DNA of 64,000 nucleotides. It comes from Paenibacillus sp. JNUCC32. GTDB lineage: Bacteria > Bacillota > Bacilli > Paenibacillales > Paenibacillaceae. The translations under genes and the position numbers were made by a program. The notes below the pieces were generated by a model. It was not told the origin of the DNA, made no database searches, and saw only the letters and a program-made list of their open reading frames with translations. Location of the stretch: contig NZ_CP062260.1 of assembly GCF_014863545.1 (NCBI RefSeq), positions 2,418,001-2,482,000 of the forward strand, given 5' to 3'. Shown one piece after another: positions 8,933 to 17,363 of this stretch. Position 1 is the stretch's first letter. Each line of letters begins with the position of its first letter.

Positions 8933-9829
8933 CTATTCTTTTACCGCTCCGGCCATAATCCCGTGCACGAAGTATTTTTGAATGTAAGGATACAGGAAAA
9001 TGATCGGACCGATCGTGATGACCGTAATGGCCATCTTCACGGTTTCGGCAGGCAATGTGATGTTGCCCGATGCCCCTGACGGAATTCGTCCGGAACTTAT
9101 CGCATTGACGTTCGACAGAATGTTGTAGAGGAAATACTGCAGCGGAAACAAATCGCGTTCGTTAATGAAGATCAGCGCGTGCCACCAATCATTCCAATAT
9201 TGAAGCGCATACATTAAGCCGACCGTCAGCAGTGCGGTTTTACTTAACGGAAGGGCTATTTTGACATAGATCGTAAAATAATTGGCGCCGTCCATCTCGG
9301 CCGCTTCATATAAAGATGGAGAAATGCTTGCAAAGTACGTTCGCATCAGAAACATGTTCCATACGCTGAATATGGACGGCAGGATCAAAGCCAGAATGCT
9401 GTTCTTCAACCCGTAATAATTGACGCTGACCATGTACCACGGTATCAAGCCGGCCGAGAAGATGATCGTAAAGTTGCTAATGAAAGCGAGCACGTTGCGG
9501 TATTTCAGCTTTTTGATAGATAGGGAAAAAGCAATCATGCTGGTAATCAACAGAGCCCCGAACGTCCCCACAGTGGTTACAAACAGGGTAACGCCGTAGG
9601 ATTTGAGCAGTTTCATTCCACTATTAACAAAGATATATTTATATGTATCCAAGCTCGGGCTCAGAGGGATGATCGAATATCCGTTTCTTGCAACGGCCTG
9701 TTCCGAAGAAAAGGACACGCTTAACGTTAATACAAGAGGATACAGACAAACGAGTGCGAATAAGCCAATGAATGCATAGGCAAAGCCAATCACCAATTTA
9801 TCGCCAAGCAATCTATTCTTTTCCATCAT
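8933..9829 (-). CDS. Carbohydrate ABC transporter permease (YtcP/LplC-like)
   Basis: A 298-residue inner-membrane protein with six hydrophobic segments and the cytoplasmic coupling loop EAAEMDGANYFTIYVKIALPLSKTAL (described here as the EAA motif, EAAEMDGAN..P). It ends with the YVHGIMAGAVKE-like tail common to this subfamily. The ATG at 9829 overlaps the TGA of the partner permease gene, so the two are translationally coupled. An in-frame TTG three bases earlier (9832) is less likely. It forms the import channel with the gene at 9829-10755. Confidence 0.9.
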   Translation of the reverse strand: MMEKNRLLGDKLVIGFAYAFIGLFALVCLYPLVLTLSVSFSSEQAVARNGYSIIPLSPSLDTYKYIFVNSGMKLLKSYGVTLFVTTVGTFGALLITSMIAFSLSIKKLKYRNVLAFISNFTIIFSAGLIPWYMVSVNYYGLKNSILALILPSIFSVWNMFLMRTYFASISPSLYEAAEMDGANYFTIYVKIALPLSKTALLTVGLMYALQYWNDWWHALIFINERDLFPLQYFLYNILSNVNAISSGRIPSGASGNITLPAETVKMAITVITIGPIIFLYPYIQKYFVHGIMAGAVKE

Positions 9830-10755
9830 CAAAATAGACCCTCTCCGTCGTTTATTTTCTTAGCGGATTTGTTAGCAGCCGTAATCAGGATCAAGCCCAT
9901 CAATGACTGGAATAGCCCGATGGCCGTCGAGTAAGAAAAGCCCAGCGTACGCATCGACTGATAAACGTAGGTATCGATGACCGTTACTTCTTCAGCCAGG
10001 ACCGGGTTGTTGCCAACGATACCGTAAATCATCCCAAAGTCCCCGTAGAAGATTCGTCCGACGCTCAGCAAGCTTAAAACGATGATCGTTGGCTTCAGCA
10101 TGGGCACGGTCAAGTAAAGAATTTGCTGCAATTTGTTGGCGCCATCCACCTTGGCCGCTTCGTATAGGCTCCCGTCAAAATTGGACATCGCCGCCATGTA
10201 GACAATGGAGCTGTATCCGCTCCATTTCCAGACGCTCGACAGAATGATGATCCACTTCCAATACTTTGGCTCCGAGTACCAGGAGATCGGCTCTGCACCG
10301 AAGAACTTCAAAATATGATTCGCTACGCCCACATCCGTGGAGAAGATTCCGTACAGAATCGCACCGACAACGACCCAAGATATGAAATACGGAAAAAACA
10401 TCATGCTTTGCGCGATCTTTTTGTAGGCTTTATGCCGGATTTCATTGATCAGAATGGCAATGCTGACAGGAATGATAATGCCTAAGATGAGACCGAAAAA
10501 GTTGATATACAGCGTGTTATAGGTAACCTTCCATCCCATGCTGTTTTCCGAAAAAAAGTATTTGAAGTTGTCCAGACCCACAAATTTGCTGCCGAAGATG
10601 CCGTCGACCACATTGAAGTCGGTAAACGCCATCCATATCCCGGCAAACGGGATATAGGAGAACATGATCAGCACGATCAGCGCGGGCACGCACATGAGAT
10701 ACAGGATCCTGTGTTTTTTTATTTCATAGAGAAATCCCTTGACAGCCGAACTCAT
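9829..10755 (-). CDS. Carbohydrate ABC transporter permease (LplB-like)
   Basis: A 308-residue membrane protein of the binding-protein-dependent permease family. It shows six hydrophobic segments, the N-terminal YLMCVPALIVLIMFSYIPFAG typical of LplB/UgpA-type subunits, and the EAA loop LYEAAKVDGANKLQQILYLTVPML. The start was set at the ATG at 10755, seven bases after AAGGGG; an upstream in-frame ATG (10773) has no site. It overlaps its partner permease gene and follows the oxidoreductase gene by about 30 bases. Confidence 0.9.
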   Translation of the reverse strand: MSSAVKGFLYEIKKHRILYLMCVPALIVLIMFSYIPFAGIWMAFTDFNVVDGIFGSKFVGLDNFKYFFSENSMGWKVTYNTLYINFFGLILGIIIPVSIAILINEIRHKAYKKIAQSMMFFPYFISWVVVGAILYGIFSTDVGVANHILKFFGAEPISWYSEPKYWKWIIILSSVWKWSGYSSIVYMAAMSNFDGSLYEAAKVDGANKLQQILYLTVPMLKPTIIVLSLLSVGRIFYGDFGMIYGIVGNNPVLAEEVTVIDTYVYQSMRTLGFSYSTAIGLFQSLMGLILITAANKSAKKINDGEGLF

Positions 10756-10785
10756 TCCATCACCCCTTTGCATGTGATTACACGA

Positions 10786-12051
10786 CTATGCTGTAATGCC
10801 TTGCTGCAGCTTCATCTTTAGTTCATCCAGATCGATCACGGTACCGGTAATTCTCGCCTCTTCCGCGGCATAGGCCATCATATGGCTTTCAACGGACATG
10901 TCGATGGAGGATCTGCTGCTGAAGTCGGCATTCCCCAGATTCTCCAAGAAGTCATTCATCAGACCGGTGTCGCCGCCGTTATGTCCGCCGCTCACCGTTG
11001 CCGGCCGAATGACGGTTTGCTGTACGGGTTCTGCCATATTGGAGTTAAAGCGGGTGACTTCGATAATGTTCAAGTTATCGTCGCCTCGGATTTCCCCATG
11101 CTCGCACATGATTTTGAGCGTACGGTACATTTTGTTTGTGAATCCGCTTAAATTAAACGTTGCCGTTACCCCGTTTTTGAATTCGATCAGGGTGACTTGA
11201 TGGTCGCATACATCATTGTCAAGCCGATATACGCAGCGTCCGTAAGGACTCGTTGCTAGCGCTTGGAGCAGTCCCTCTTCGCTCTGATCCGCCGAAATGA
11301 CGGTAGCGGGCCATTGGCCCCTTATCGGCAAATAGGCTTTTCTTGCGTCGAATCGGCAGTTCGCGGCTGCCTTACAATCGAGGCATCGTTCCGCACTGCC
11401 TGCCGGTGCATTCTCCTCTTTGAAATACGTAAGGCTTCCATACGATGAGATACGCTTCGCCCCGCTGTCCACAAGCCAGGATAGAATATCCATGTCATGA
11501 CAGGATTTCTGCATAATGATCGGGCTCGCCAGATCGCTTCTTCTCCAATTGCCTCTTACGAAGGAGTGTGCCATATGGAAATTGCCGATGTTCTCGTTGT
11601 GCTGTATGGTCACGATTTTCCCGAGTTCATTGCTATCGATGATTTTCTTAATTTCCGCAAAGAAGTTCGTATATCTGAGTACATGGCATACAATCACCTT
11701 GCGTCCTTTTTCATTGGCTTTCTCCTGAATTCTCATGCATTCTACCGGACTTGGTGAAATGGGCTTCTCGAGCAAAATATCATAGCCAAGATCAAGCGCC
11801 ATCATCGTTTGCTCGTAATGGTCCTTGTCCATGGAAGAGATGATGACGGCATCGCAAATTTTCCCCATTGCATAAAACGCATCCACGGATGCAAATTGTT
11901 TCTCCAGCGGAATCTGAAACTCATCCGCCGCTGCCTTTCTTCTGCCGGCATCCGGCTCGATGACCGCCACGATTTCCTCGCTTTGGTAAGCGTGCCTTGA
12001 ATAGATCATGCCTCTTTGTCCTGCACCAATTAATGCTAGTTTCAACTCCAT
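10786..12051 (-). CDS. Gfo/Idh/MocA family oxidoreductase
   Basis: A 421-residue cytosolic NAD(P)-dependent sugar dehydrogenase. The Rossmann dinucleotide-binding sequence LALIGAGQRG is at the N-terminus, and the EKPIS motif typical of the family follows near residue 97. The C-terminal part has a cysteine pair region (ERCLDCKAAANCRF, about 205-220) that could bind zinc or simply be structural. Family members oxidise or epimerise sugars and inositols; substrate cannot be told. Its place between the sugar permeases and the DUF4832 genes suggests it processes the imported sugar. The ATG has CTGGAGG upstream. Confidence 0.85.
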   Translation of the reverse strand: MELKLALIGAGQRGMIYSRHAYQSEEIVAVIEPDAGRRKAAADEFQIPLEKQFASVDAFYAMGKICDAVIISSMDKDHYEQTMMALDLGYDILLEKPISPSPVECMRIQEKANEKGRKVIVCHVLRYTNFFAEIKKIIDSNELGKIVTIQHNENIGNFHMAHSFVRGNWRRSDLASPIIMQKSCHDMDILSWLVDSGAKRISSYGSLTYFKEENAPAGSAERCLDCKAAANCRFDARKAYLPIRGQWPATVISADQSEEGLLQALATSPYGRCVYRLDNDVCDHQVTLIEFKNGVTATFNLSGFTNKMYRTLKIMCEHGEIRGDDNLNIIEVTRFNSNMAEPVQQTVIRPATVSGGHNGGDTGLMNDFLENLGNADFSSRSSIDMSVESHMMAYAAEEARITGTVIDLDELKMKLQQGITA

Positions 12052-12084
12052 AACCTCCAGCGAGCTCGTATTTGTCTAGATCGA

Positions 12085-13176
12085 TTATTCTTGTCCCGGC
12101 ATCTGGGGATCTTCCAGGGGATAATATCCTTCCGGATAATAGGTGTCCCATATATTCTTGAGCGGATCCTCGCGGGCGGCTTCGACTTGTATCGTACCCA
12201 TCTCATAAAAACCATCCTGTTGCCGGTTCTGTATATTCAGCGTGAGTGAAGAACGGTCTTCGAAACAGAGCGCTATGCCAAGCGAATAGGTTCCCGCCGC
12301 GATGTCCTGCAAGTGTACGATCTCGTTATGGACAAGGTCGCCGGTTAACCAGGAATGCGTTGCCGCGTGCAGCGGAAATTCATGGGACACGTCTTCCTGC
12401 TTTAGCTGCAGCCGCAGCTGAAATTTTCGATAGATTCTTGAGCTTCCCGAGTTTACGAACCAGAATCGCAGCGGCAGGCTCCCGCTGCCGGACACCGTTT
12501 CCGGGTAGGTTAGCCGACGTAAAGCAAGGTTGTAACCAAGCCCTAGGTTTACGTTGGACATCCCGGCATGCCAGCGAAAGGCTTCCCGTCTGATATGGGA
12601 ACCGCCAGCTTCATCGGTCGCATGGAGGAACACCGGGTAGCTCTTCCATACCCGCTGCAAATGATGTTTGGCAAAGGCTTCGCAGCATTCGATCCAATTC
12701 TCCTCGCCGCACTTCACCAGCAAGCCAAAGCCGCGGCCGCGCTCCTTTAAATATCGAATCAGTGGTTCATTCTGCAAATCTGCAAGCAGTACCTGGGATC
12801 CAAAGGAATCGATATAGGCGTTCCATTCTTCCTTGCTGTTTGCCAAGGTCGAGATCATGACGGCCGCAAGGCGTTTATCCGAATCGATCATACTCCCGAC
12901 TTTTCGGATCAATGCCGCATAACATGCTTCGTGGTTATCCTTCGTCCATTCTGGCAGGTCCGGCGTCAGGAAAAGAACAGGATTCGTAATCGCTTTCAAT
13001 ACCTTGTCGATCCCTCCGAGCTTATACTCTCCTCGCGCAGGTTCTAGTTCCTTCCATGCAAAAGCCGCATATTCGAATCGACCGTGGCTTGTATCATACT
13101 CCTTGACCGATAAGGGCTTCGGCCTGATTTTGACGGTTTTGTACTTCTCGTAGCTCTCAAGCGAATATTTCCCCAT
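12085..13176 (-). CDS. Reduced DUF4832-like protein, probable glycan-binding or glycosidase-like
   Basis: A 363-residue protein without a signal peptide. The N-terminal half is a shortened TIM-barrel-like region (FAWKELEPARGEYKL, as in glycosidases with a W-ELEP motif). The C-terminal half (about 215-345) resembles the beta-sandwich DUF4832 domain: LRFWFVNSGSSRIYRKFQLRL and SLGIALCFEDRSSLTLNIQN. It looks like a truncated relative of the 454-residue protein encoded two genes upstream, sharing the QDGFY-MG ending. The start at 13176 was chosen for AAGGAG eight bases before the ATG; it overlaps the preceding gene by 20 bases. The catalytic acid residues are not evident, so activity is doubtful. 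Confidence 0.55.
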   Translation of the reverse strand: MGKYSLESYEKYKTVKIRPKPLSVKEYDTSHGRFEYAAFAWKELEPARGEYKLGGIDKVLKAITNPVLFLTPDLPEWTKDNHEACYAALIRKVGSMIDSDKRLAAVMISTLANSKEEWNAYIDSFGSQVLLADLQNEPLIRYLKERGRGFGLLVKCGEENWIECCEAFAKHHLQRVWKSYPVFLHATDEAGGSHIRREAFRWHAGMSNVNLGLGYNLALRRLTYPETVSGSGSLPLRFWFVNSGSSRIYRKFQLRLQLKQEDVSHEFPLHAATHSWLTGDLVHNEIVHLQDIAAGTYSLGIALCFEDRSSLTLNIQNRQQDGFYEMGTIQVEAAREDPLKNIWDTYYPEGYYPLEDPQMPGQE

Positions 13177-14482
13177 CCTCTTCGCTCCTTTGTAAATGGC
13201 TGTCAACGGTTCCGCGGAACAATTCTATATCTGCGTCGGTTATATAAGGCATGCTGCCAATCCGGCCGATATCTTCCTTCAGCACGATCATGCTTAACGT
13301 ATTGAATCTGGCCCCGGTCCGCATATACTCAGCTGCCGCTCTTTGCAGCGAGGTCGTATATTCGCTGGTGTTCAACGCCGGATCAGCATTCCGGTCTCCA
13401 AAGACTTCATAGCGCAGCATGCCGTCCCCTTCATGGGTGGGATAATTATAAAACTGCCGTTGAACGTGGACGATATTGCTTCTATCATTGTCCAAAACGA
13501 GCGAGAGCCTGGAATCATAAAGCCAGCTTGAACTCCAGAAGCCTCTGATGGGCAATTCCGGAAAATATCGATCATAGAACCCGATGGCCATCGCCATGGA
13601 ATTCCTCAGCCTGTCTGGCGTGTACCCGGGCCCGGAAGGAATGTGAAGCGCCAACAGGGTATCCCCTTTTTGAAGCACGGTATCCCAGTCCTTCTTTAAG
13701 ATTGGCGTTGTTTCTCTTTCGACGAATCCCATGGGATTGATCCGATTCGCTATGATGAATTCGGCATTCTCCTGCCATTCCGATGTGAAGCGGCCTTGCG
13801 AATCATAAACATCGTTGATTCCGTTCCGCTGTCCATCGCTGCGGAAATCCTCTCCGGGATGGCGAAGGGCAAGCACTTCCTGCGTATCCCTATGGCGGAA
13901 CATGGTGAAGGAATCCTCGAATCGGTACGGAATAAAATAGAAGCGGTCCAACAGAAAGATGGAGCAGGTATAGAAATTCATCACCCACGGGAAATCATGA
14001 ACCTTGGCATCGCCCTGCAGTGCCAATTTTTCCATTTGCAGCTTCAGCGGTTGATGTGGAATGTCCTCATAATAGGTTAGGGGTACGGAACGCTTCTCCA
14101 GCATCTTCATGGAAGGCACCACGCAGGCTAGCAGCAACAAAAATGAATATAATTCGCCGTACTTCTTCATGCATGCGGGCGTCATATTGGTATAATGGGC
14201 TTCATCACAGCGATTGCGCGCCGAGCACAGATCCTCCACCAAAAATTTGGTGAAATGAAACAATACGGCGTCTTCCTCTATCGCTAAAATCCCCTGTTTA
14301 ATCCATTGCCGAGTCTCCTCGGGAGTCTGATATCGCTCAAAGATTCCATTCAAGAAGCCCCTTGGTATGAGATAGGGCTCGCCATCCGGTAGATAGCGAT
14401 CATATTTTGCTTCCAATCCATCAGGCAGATAATCAAATTCACAGATCGCTGTTACTTCTTTATAATTCATCGGCCTTTCCAT
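13157..14482 (-). CDS. GNAT-like acyltransferase domain protein (NAT_N/GNAT_C type)
   Basis: A 441-residue cytosolic protein. The segment around residues 270-340 (LHIPSGPGYTPDRL, YDRYFPELPIRGFWSSSWLYD) resembles the GNAT_C domain, and the N-terminal part the matching NAT_N domain (PF18164/PF18082 by memory). Such proteins are common in Paenibacillus beside sugar transporters and glycosidases; their acyl donor and acceptor are not known. It is the second gene of the operon: its ATG overlaps the end of the DUF4832 gene by 23 bases and has a GGGGGAGG site. An acyl-sugar modifying role is only an inference from location. Confidence 0.6.
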   Translation of the reverse strand: MERPMNYKEVTAICEFDYLPDGLEAKYDRYLPDGEPYLIPRGFLNGIFERYQTPEETRQWIKQGILAIEEDAVLFHFTKFLVEDLCSARNRCDEAHYTNMTPACMKKYGELYSFLLLLACVVPSMKMLEKRSVPLTYYEDIPHQPLKLQMEKLALQGDAKVHDFPWVMNFYTCSIFLLDRFYFIPYRFEDSFTMFRHRDTQEVLALRHPGEDFRSDGQRNGINDVYDSQGRFTSEWQENAEFIIANRINPMGFVERETTPILKKDWDTVLQKGDTLLALHIPSGPGYTPDRLRNSMAMAIGFYDRYFPELPIRGFWSSSWLYDSRLSLVLDNDRSNIVHVQRQFYNYPTHEGDGMLRYEVFGDRNADPALNTSEYTTSLQRAAAEYMRTGARFNTLSMIVLKEDIGRIGSMPYITDADIELFRGTVDSHLQRSEEDGEIFA

Positions 14483-15824
14483 TAGCCTGCCTCCCCCTTT
14501 CGACGAATAGCTTACCCATCGGGTAAAAGCCGTCTTGATATCCCGTGATTGCCAGCTGGATATTCCCGATTTCCTTCACGCTGGTTTCGATGCCAATCTC
14601 CAGCGCATACTCGCCCGCCGGCATATCGTCCGGCAGCGAAAAGCTTTCTGTCCAAGCAATATCCTCATCCGGGAGCCATTCCCTGATGTCTTCACTGCTA
14701 TGAAGCGTATACGATCGACATTGGCCGGTTAACCTCACCGCCAGCGGATAACGATGATAAATCGGAGCGACGCCGACATTAGCCCACAACGCATCGATGT
14801 TTAGCTCTCCGCCAACGAACGCTATCGAATCGTACGCGAATTTCCTTAATTCGAAGCGGTAGCCCATCTTGTTAATCCAAGCCTTGACCTTCTCTTTCCA
14901 CGGTTCCGGTACTACCGTCCCTTTGTTGTTAAAGGATGAAATATGCCACTTGAGCGTTTCCTGTATGATATAGTCGATATCCCAGCCCTGCAGATACCAG
15001 TCATTCATATGCCAGCATGCTTCGAACAGGATCGGCGCTTTCTCCCAAGCATCGCCCATCTCAAAATTCTGAATATTTTGCGGATAGAAATCGGTCATGT
15101 GCGACCATTGATCGCCATGAAAGCCGCCCATATCCCCCAAGCAATCCACGCGAAATCCGACTTTGGCTTTGCGTTCATTTATGATTCGGATCGACAGCGG
15201 ATCATGCAGCAGTGCCTGGAGAGGCGTTATTTTAAAACCGTCCAAGTAAGCATCCGTTATCTGCTTAATCGCGCCAGTCGTTAGAAATTCGGTTCCGCCG
15301 CCTTCCCCCCAGGCTCCGACTATGGTCAAATCGATCGAGCTGATAAGCGGATGGCCGTCAAAGCGGGCGGCAAACGCCTTGATGAAATCAGACCAATACT
15401 CGGCATATGGGGTGGTCAGAGGGTCTACTCTCCAGAACGGAAACTCGGGCTCCTCCGGATATTCGGCCCGGAACCAAGACGGAATATCGTCTTCTTCGCT
15501 TAATGCATATGGCGAACAGCGCACCACGGCAGTACAGCCTAATGATTTGGCGTAATTCAGCTTTTCTTCCAGCACGATCCAGTCGTAACTCCCTTTATCC
15601 GTTTCGATGTCACGCCAACGAACGCTACAGAAATATACTTTGCTGTCCGGATGGTTGTACGTCCTGCTGTCTTCCGCAAACTTGTATTTGCGCTGCGCTT
15701 CCCCCCGGTTATCAACAATCCGTTCCGGATCTCCCATCAAGCCCGGCGCCGTGGTAAAGCCAATACCCGGATTGGTCAACATTTCATCCGATATCATAGG
15801 GTAAACCGTAACTCTCTTGTTCAT
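14460..15824 (-). CDS. DUF4832 domain protein, putative intracellular glycoside hydrolase
   Basis: A 454-residue protein lacking a signal peptide. Residues about 10-330 look like a glycosidase TIM barrel: YFCSVRWRDIETDKGSYDW near the N-terminus and IVGAWGEGG with a candidate catalytic glutamate near 172. The C-terminal DUF4832-like beta-sandwich runs from about 345 to 440 (ALWANVGVAPIYHRYPLAVRL). It is the first gene of the seven-gene sugar operon and lies divergent from the LacI gene, so it is the main candidate for cleaving the imported oligosaccharide. The GGGGGAGTTGGGAT site supports the ATG at 15824. The exact substrate is unknown. Confidence 0.7.
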   Translation of the reverse strand: MNKRVTVYPMISDEMLTNPGIGFTTAPGLMGDPERIVDNRGEAQRKYKFAEDSRTYNHPDSKVYFCSVRWRDIETDKGSYDWIVLEEKLNYAKSLGCTAVVRCSPYALSEEDDIPSWFRAEYPEEPEFPFWRVDPLTTPYAEYWSDFIKAFAARFDGHPLISSIDLTIVGAWGEGGGTEFLTTGAIKQITDAYLDGFKITPLQALLHDPLSIRIINERKAKVGFRVDCLGDMGGFHGDQWSHMTDFYPQNIQNFEMGDAWEKAPILFEACWHMNDWYLQGWDIDYIIQETLKWHISSFNNKGTVVPEPWKEKVKAWINKMGYRFELRKFAYDSIAFVGGELNIDALWANVGVAPIYHRYPLAVRLTGQCRSYTLHSSEDIREWLPDEDIAWTESFSLPDDMPAGEYALEIGIETSVKEIGNIQLAITGYQDGFYPMGKLFVERGRQANGKADEL

Positions 15825-15860
15825 ATCCCAACTCCCCCATGTACTAAACAGAACTCTCTG

Positions 15861-15884
15861 TTTGTTACGTTGTTTGTTACGTTG
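15861..15884. promoter_or_regulatory. Tandem 12-base repeats, candidate LacI operator
   Basis: TTTGTTACGTTG occurs twice in direct succession (15861-15872 and 15873-15884), 37 bases upstream of the operon start at 15824. Its core GTTACGTT has the central CG usual in LacI-family operators. A 16-base piece is repeated inverted at 16062-16077. Confidence 0.55.
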
Positions 15885-16040
15885 AATCTGTTTTATTACA
15901 CAATTTGTTTAGTGATTTCATGTTATATCATTCGCATGTTATCTGGCAATATCAATTTTGAAATACTTCGAAATTTCTAGTGACAACGCATGGAATATAC
16001 ATGTTACTCTTGATTTTGATTAAGGAGGAATGTAAAATGA

Positions 16041-16077
16041 AGTAACGTAACAATATTGCGCAACAAACAACGTAACA
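16041..16077. promoter_or_regulatory. Second candidate LacI operator cluster
   Basis: AGTAACGTAACAAT and AACAAACAACGTAACA lie about 100 bases before the LacI gene. The second is the exact reverse complement of 15863-15878. Paired sites some 190 bases apart would allow looping. Just upstream, a strong AAGGAGGA at 16022 precedes only ATG-AAG-TAA. Confidence 0.5.
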
Positions 16078-16175
16078 TAATCTATAATAAAAGCAAATCA
16101 TTGTTAACAATGTAACATTCCTATAAACTCTAAAATGGCGATTATTAGTAACTTAAAAGGAGAATGTGTTTATAC

Positions 16176-17198
16176 ATGAGTACGATTCGGGATGTTGCTA
16201 AACTTGCAAATGTATCCACAGCCACCGTGTCCAGAGTGTTAAACAATGATACGAAGTATAAAATCACGGACGAAACCCGGGAAAGGGTTTGGCAAGCCGT
16301 TACGCAGCTGAACTATAAAATCGCATCAGGGCCCAAGCGGAAGGTTTCTGCTCAGGATCCGGCCGAAAGCAAATCGCATATCAAAATCGGATGCGTCTTA
16401 AGCGTCACCAAGGATAAATACAACGATCCCTACTTCATGTCGATCTTATCCGGCGTGGAAGAACGCTTGCTTGGCGCCGGTTACAACATGTCCTTTATCC
16501 GGACGGGAATTGAATTGAACGACAGCAAGATCCTATTTAATACATTCAGCGAACCGATTACCGGCCTCATTCTCATGGAATCGCTCGATCACGAGACCTA
16601 CGAATATATTCGCAAGCAGGTCCCGTACATCGTAGGTATCGATACGGAACGCGGGGATATCGACAATGTCGGCTACGATCATTACAATGTCGCTTCGATG
16701 GCCGTCAGCCATCTTATTGAAAAAGGCCATACCCGAATCGGATATATCGGGGGCAGCGGATTATCGAGCAACCTCAAAGACAGCCGTCGTTATCGGGGCT
16801 ACTACGCAACCATGCATGCTGCCGGATTGTCGGTCAATCCCGATTGGGTTATTGATTGCATGTGGGATGAGGCGGTCTGCATCGAAAAAATCAATCATCT
16901 ATGTACAAACCGAAATTTCCCGACTGCCTTCTTTGCCGGCAGCGATTTAATGGCTATGGCCGCCCTCAACGGCCTGTATAACAACGGTATTTCCGTTCCT
17001 GACGAAGTAGCGGTTATTGGGCTATCCAACATTGAGGTATCCAAGTATTCCAATCCGCCGCTGTCTACGATCGATGTGCCGATGAAAGAAATCGGCATGG
17101 TAGCTGTCGATAACTTAATCGACCGAATCAACGGAAACAAGCTGCTGCCCAAAAAGGTGATTTTGCCTACCCGCTTGGTGGCACGCAGCTCAACTTAA
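16176..17198 (+). CDS. LacI family transcriptional regulator
   Basis: A 340-residue repressor. The helix-turn-helix and hinge TIRDVAKLANVSTATVSRVLNN is at the N-terminus, followed by a periplasmic-binding-protein-like effector domain (GCVLSVTKDKYNDPYF, VDTERGD, FFAGSDLMAMAALNGL, AVIGLSNIEVSKYSNPPLSTI). The start at 16176 was preferred: the earlier ATG at 16164 sits one base after AGGAG and would add a non-family MCLY. It lies divergent from the sugar operon, with repeats on both sides of the shared promoter region, so it probably controls both that operon and itself in response to a sugar. Confidence 0.9.
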   Translation: MSTIRDVAKLANVSTATVSRVLNNDTKYKITDETRERVWQAVTQLNYKIASGPKRKVSAQDPAESKSHIKIGCVLSVTKDKYNDPYFMSILSGVEERLLGAGYNMSFIRTGIELNDSKILFNTFSEPITGLILMESLDHETYEYIRKQVPYIVGIDTERGDIDNVGYDHYNVASMAVSHLIEKGHTRIGYIGGSGLSSNLKDSRRYRGYYATMHAAGLSVNPDWVIDCMWDEAVCIEKINHLCTNRNFPTAFFAGSDLMAMAALNGLYNNGISVPDEVAVIGLSNIEVSKYSNPPLSTIDVPMKEIGMVAVDNLIDRINGNKLLPKKVILPTRLVARSST

Positions 17199-17363
17199 AC
17201 GGTTTTTTTGGCAAGAGGAAACTTAACGGCGTCCCATGCTTTTTCAGAACAAGCGCCTGGAACCGTTGCACGTATTCACGAATTGTTAATTGCCTGGCTC
17301 GGAAAGGAGGTGAAGGATTCGATTTCTTGAGAGTAAAAGAACAATTCTGTGAGGAGGTTTGAC

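Noticed and set aside
9400..9416. CCGTAATAATTGACG as a third Zur box
   Set aside because: It lies inside the coding sequence of a sugar permease and only one half matches.
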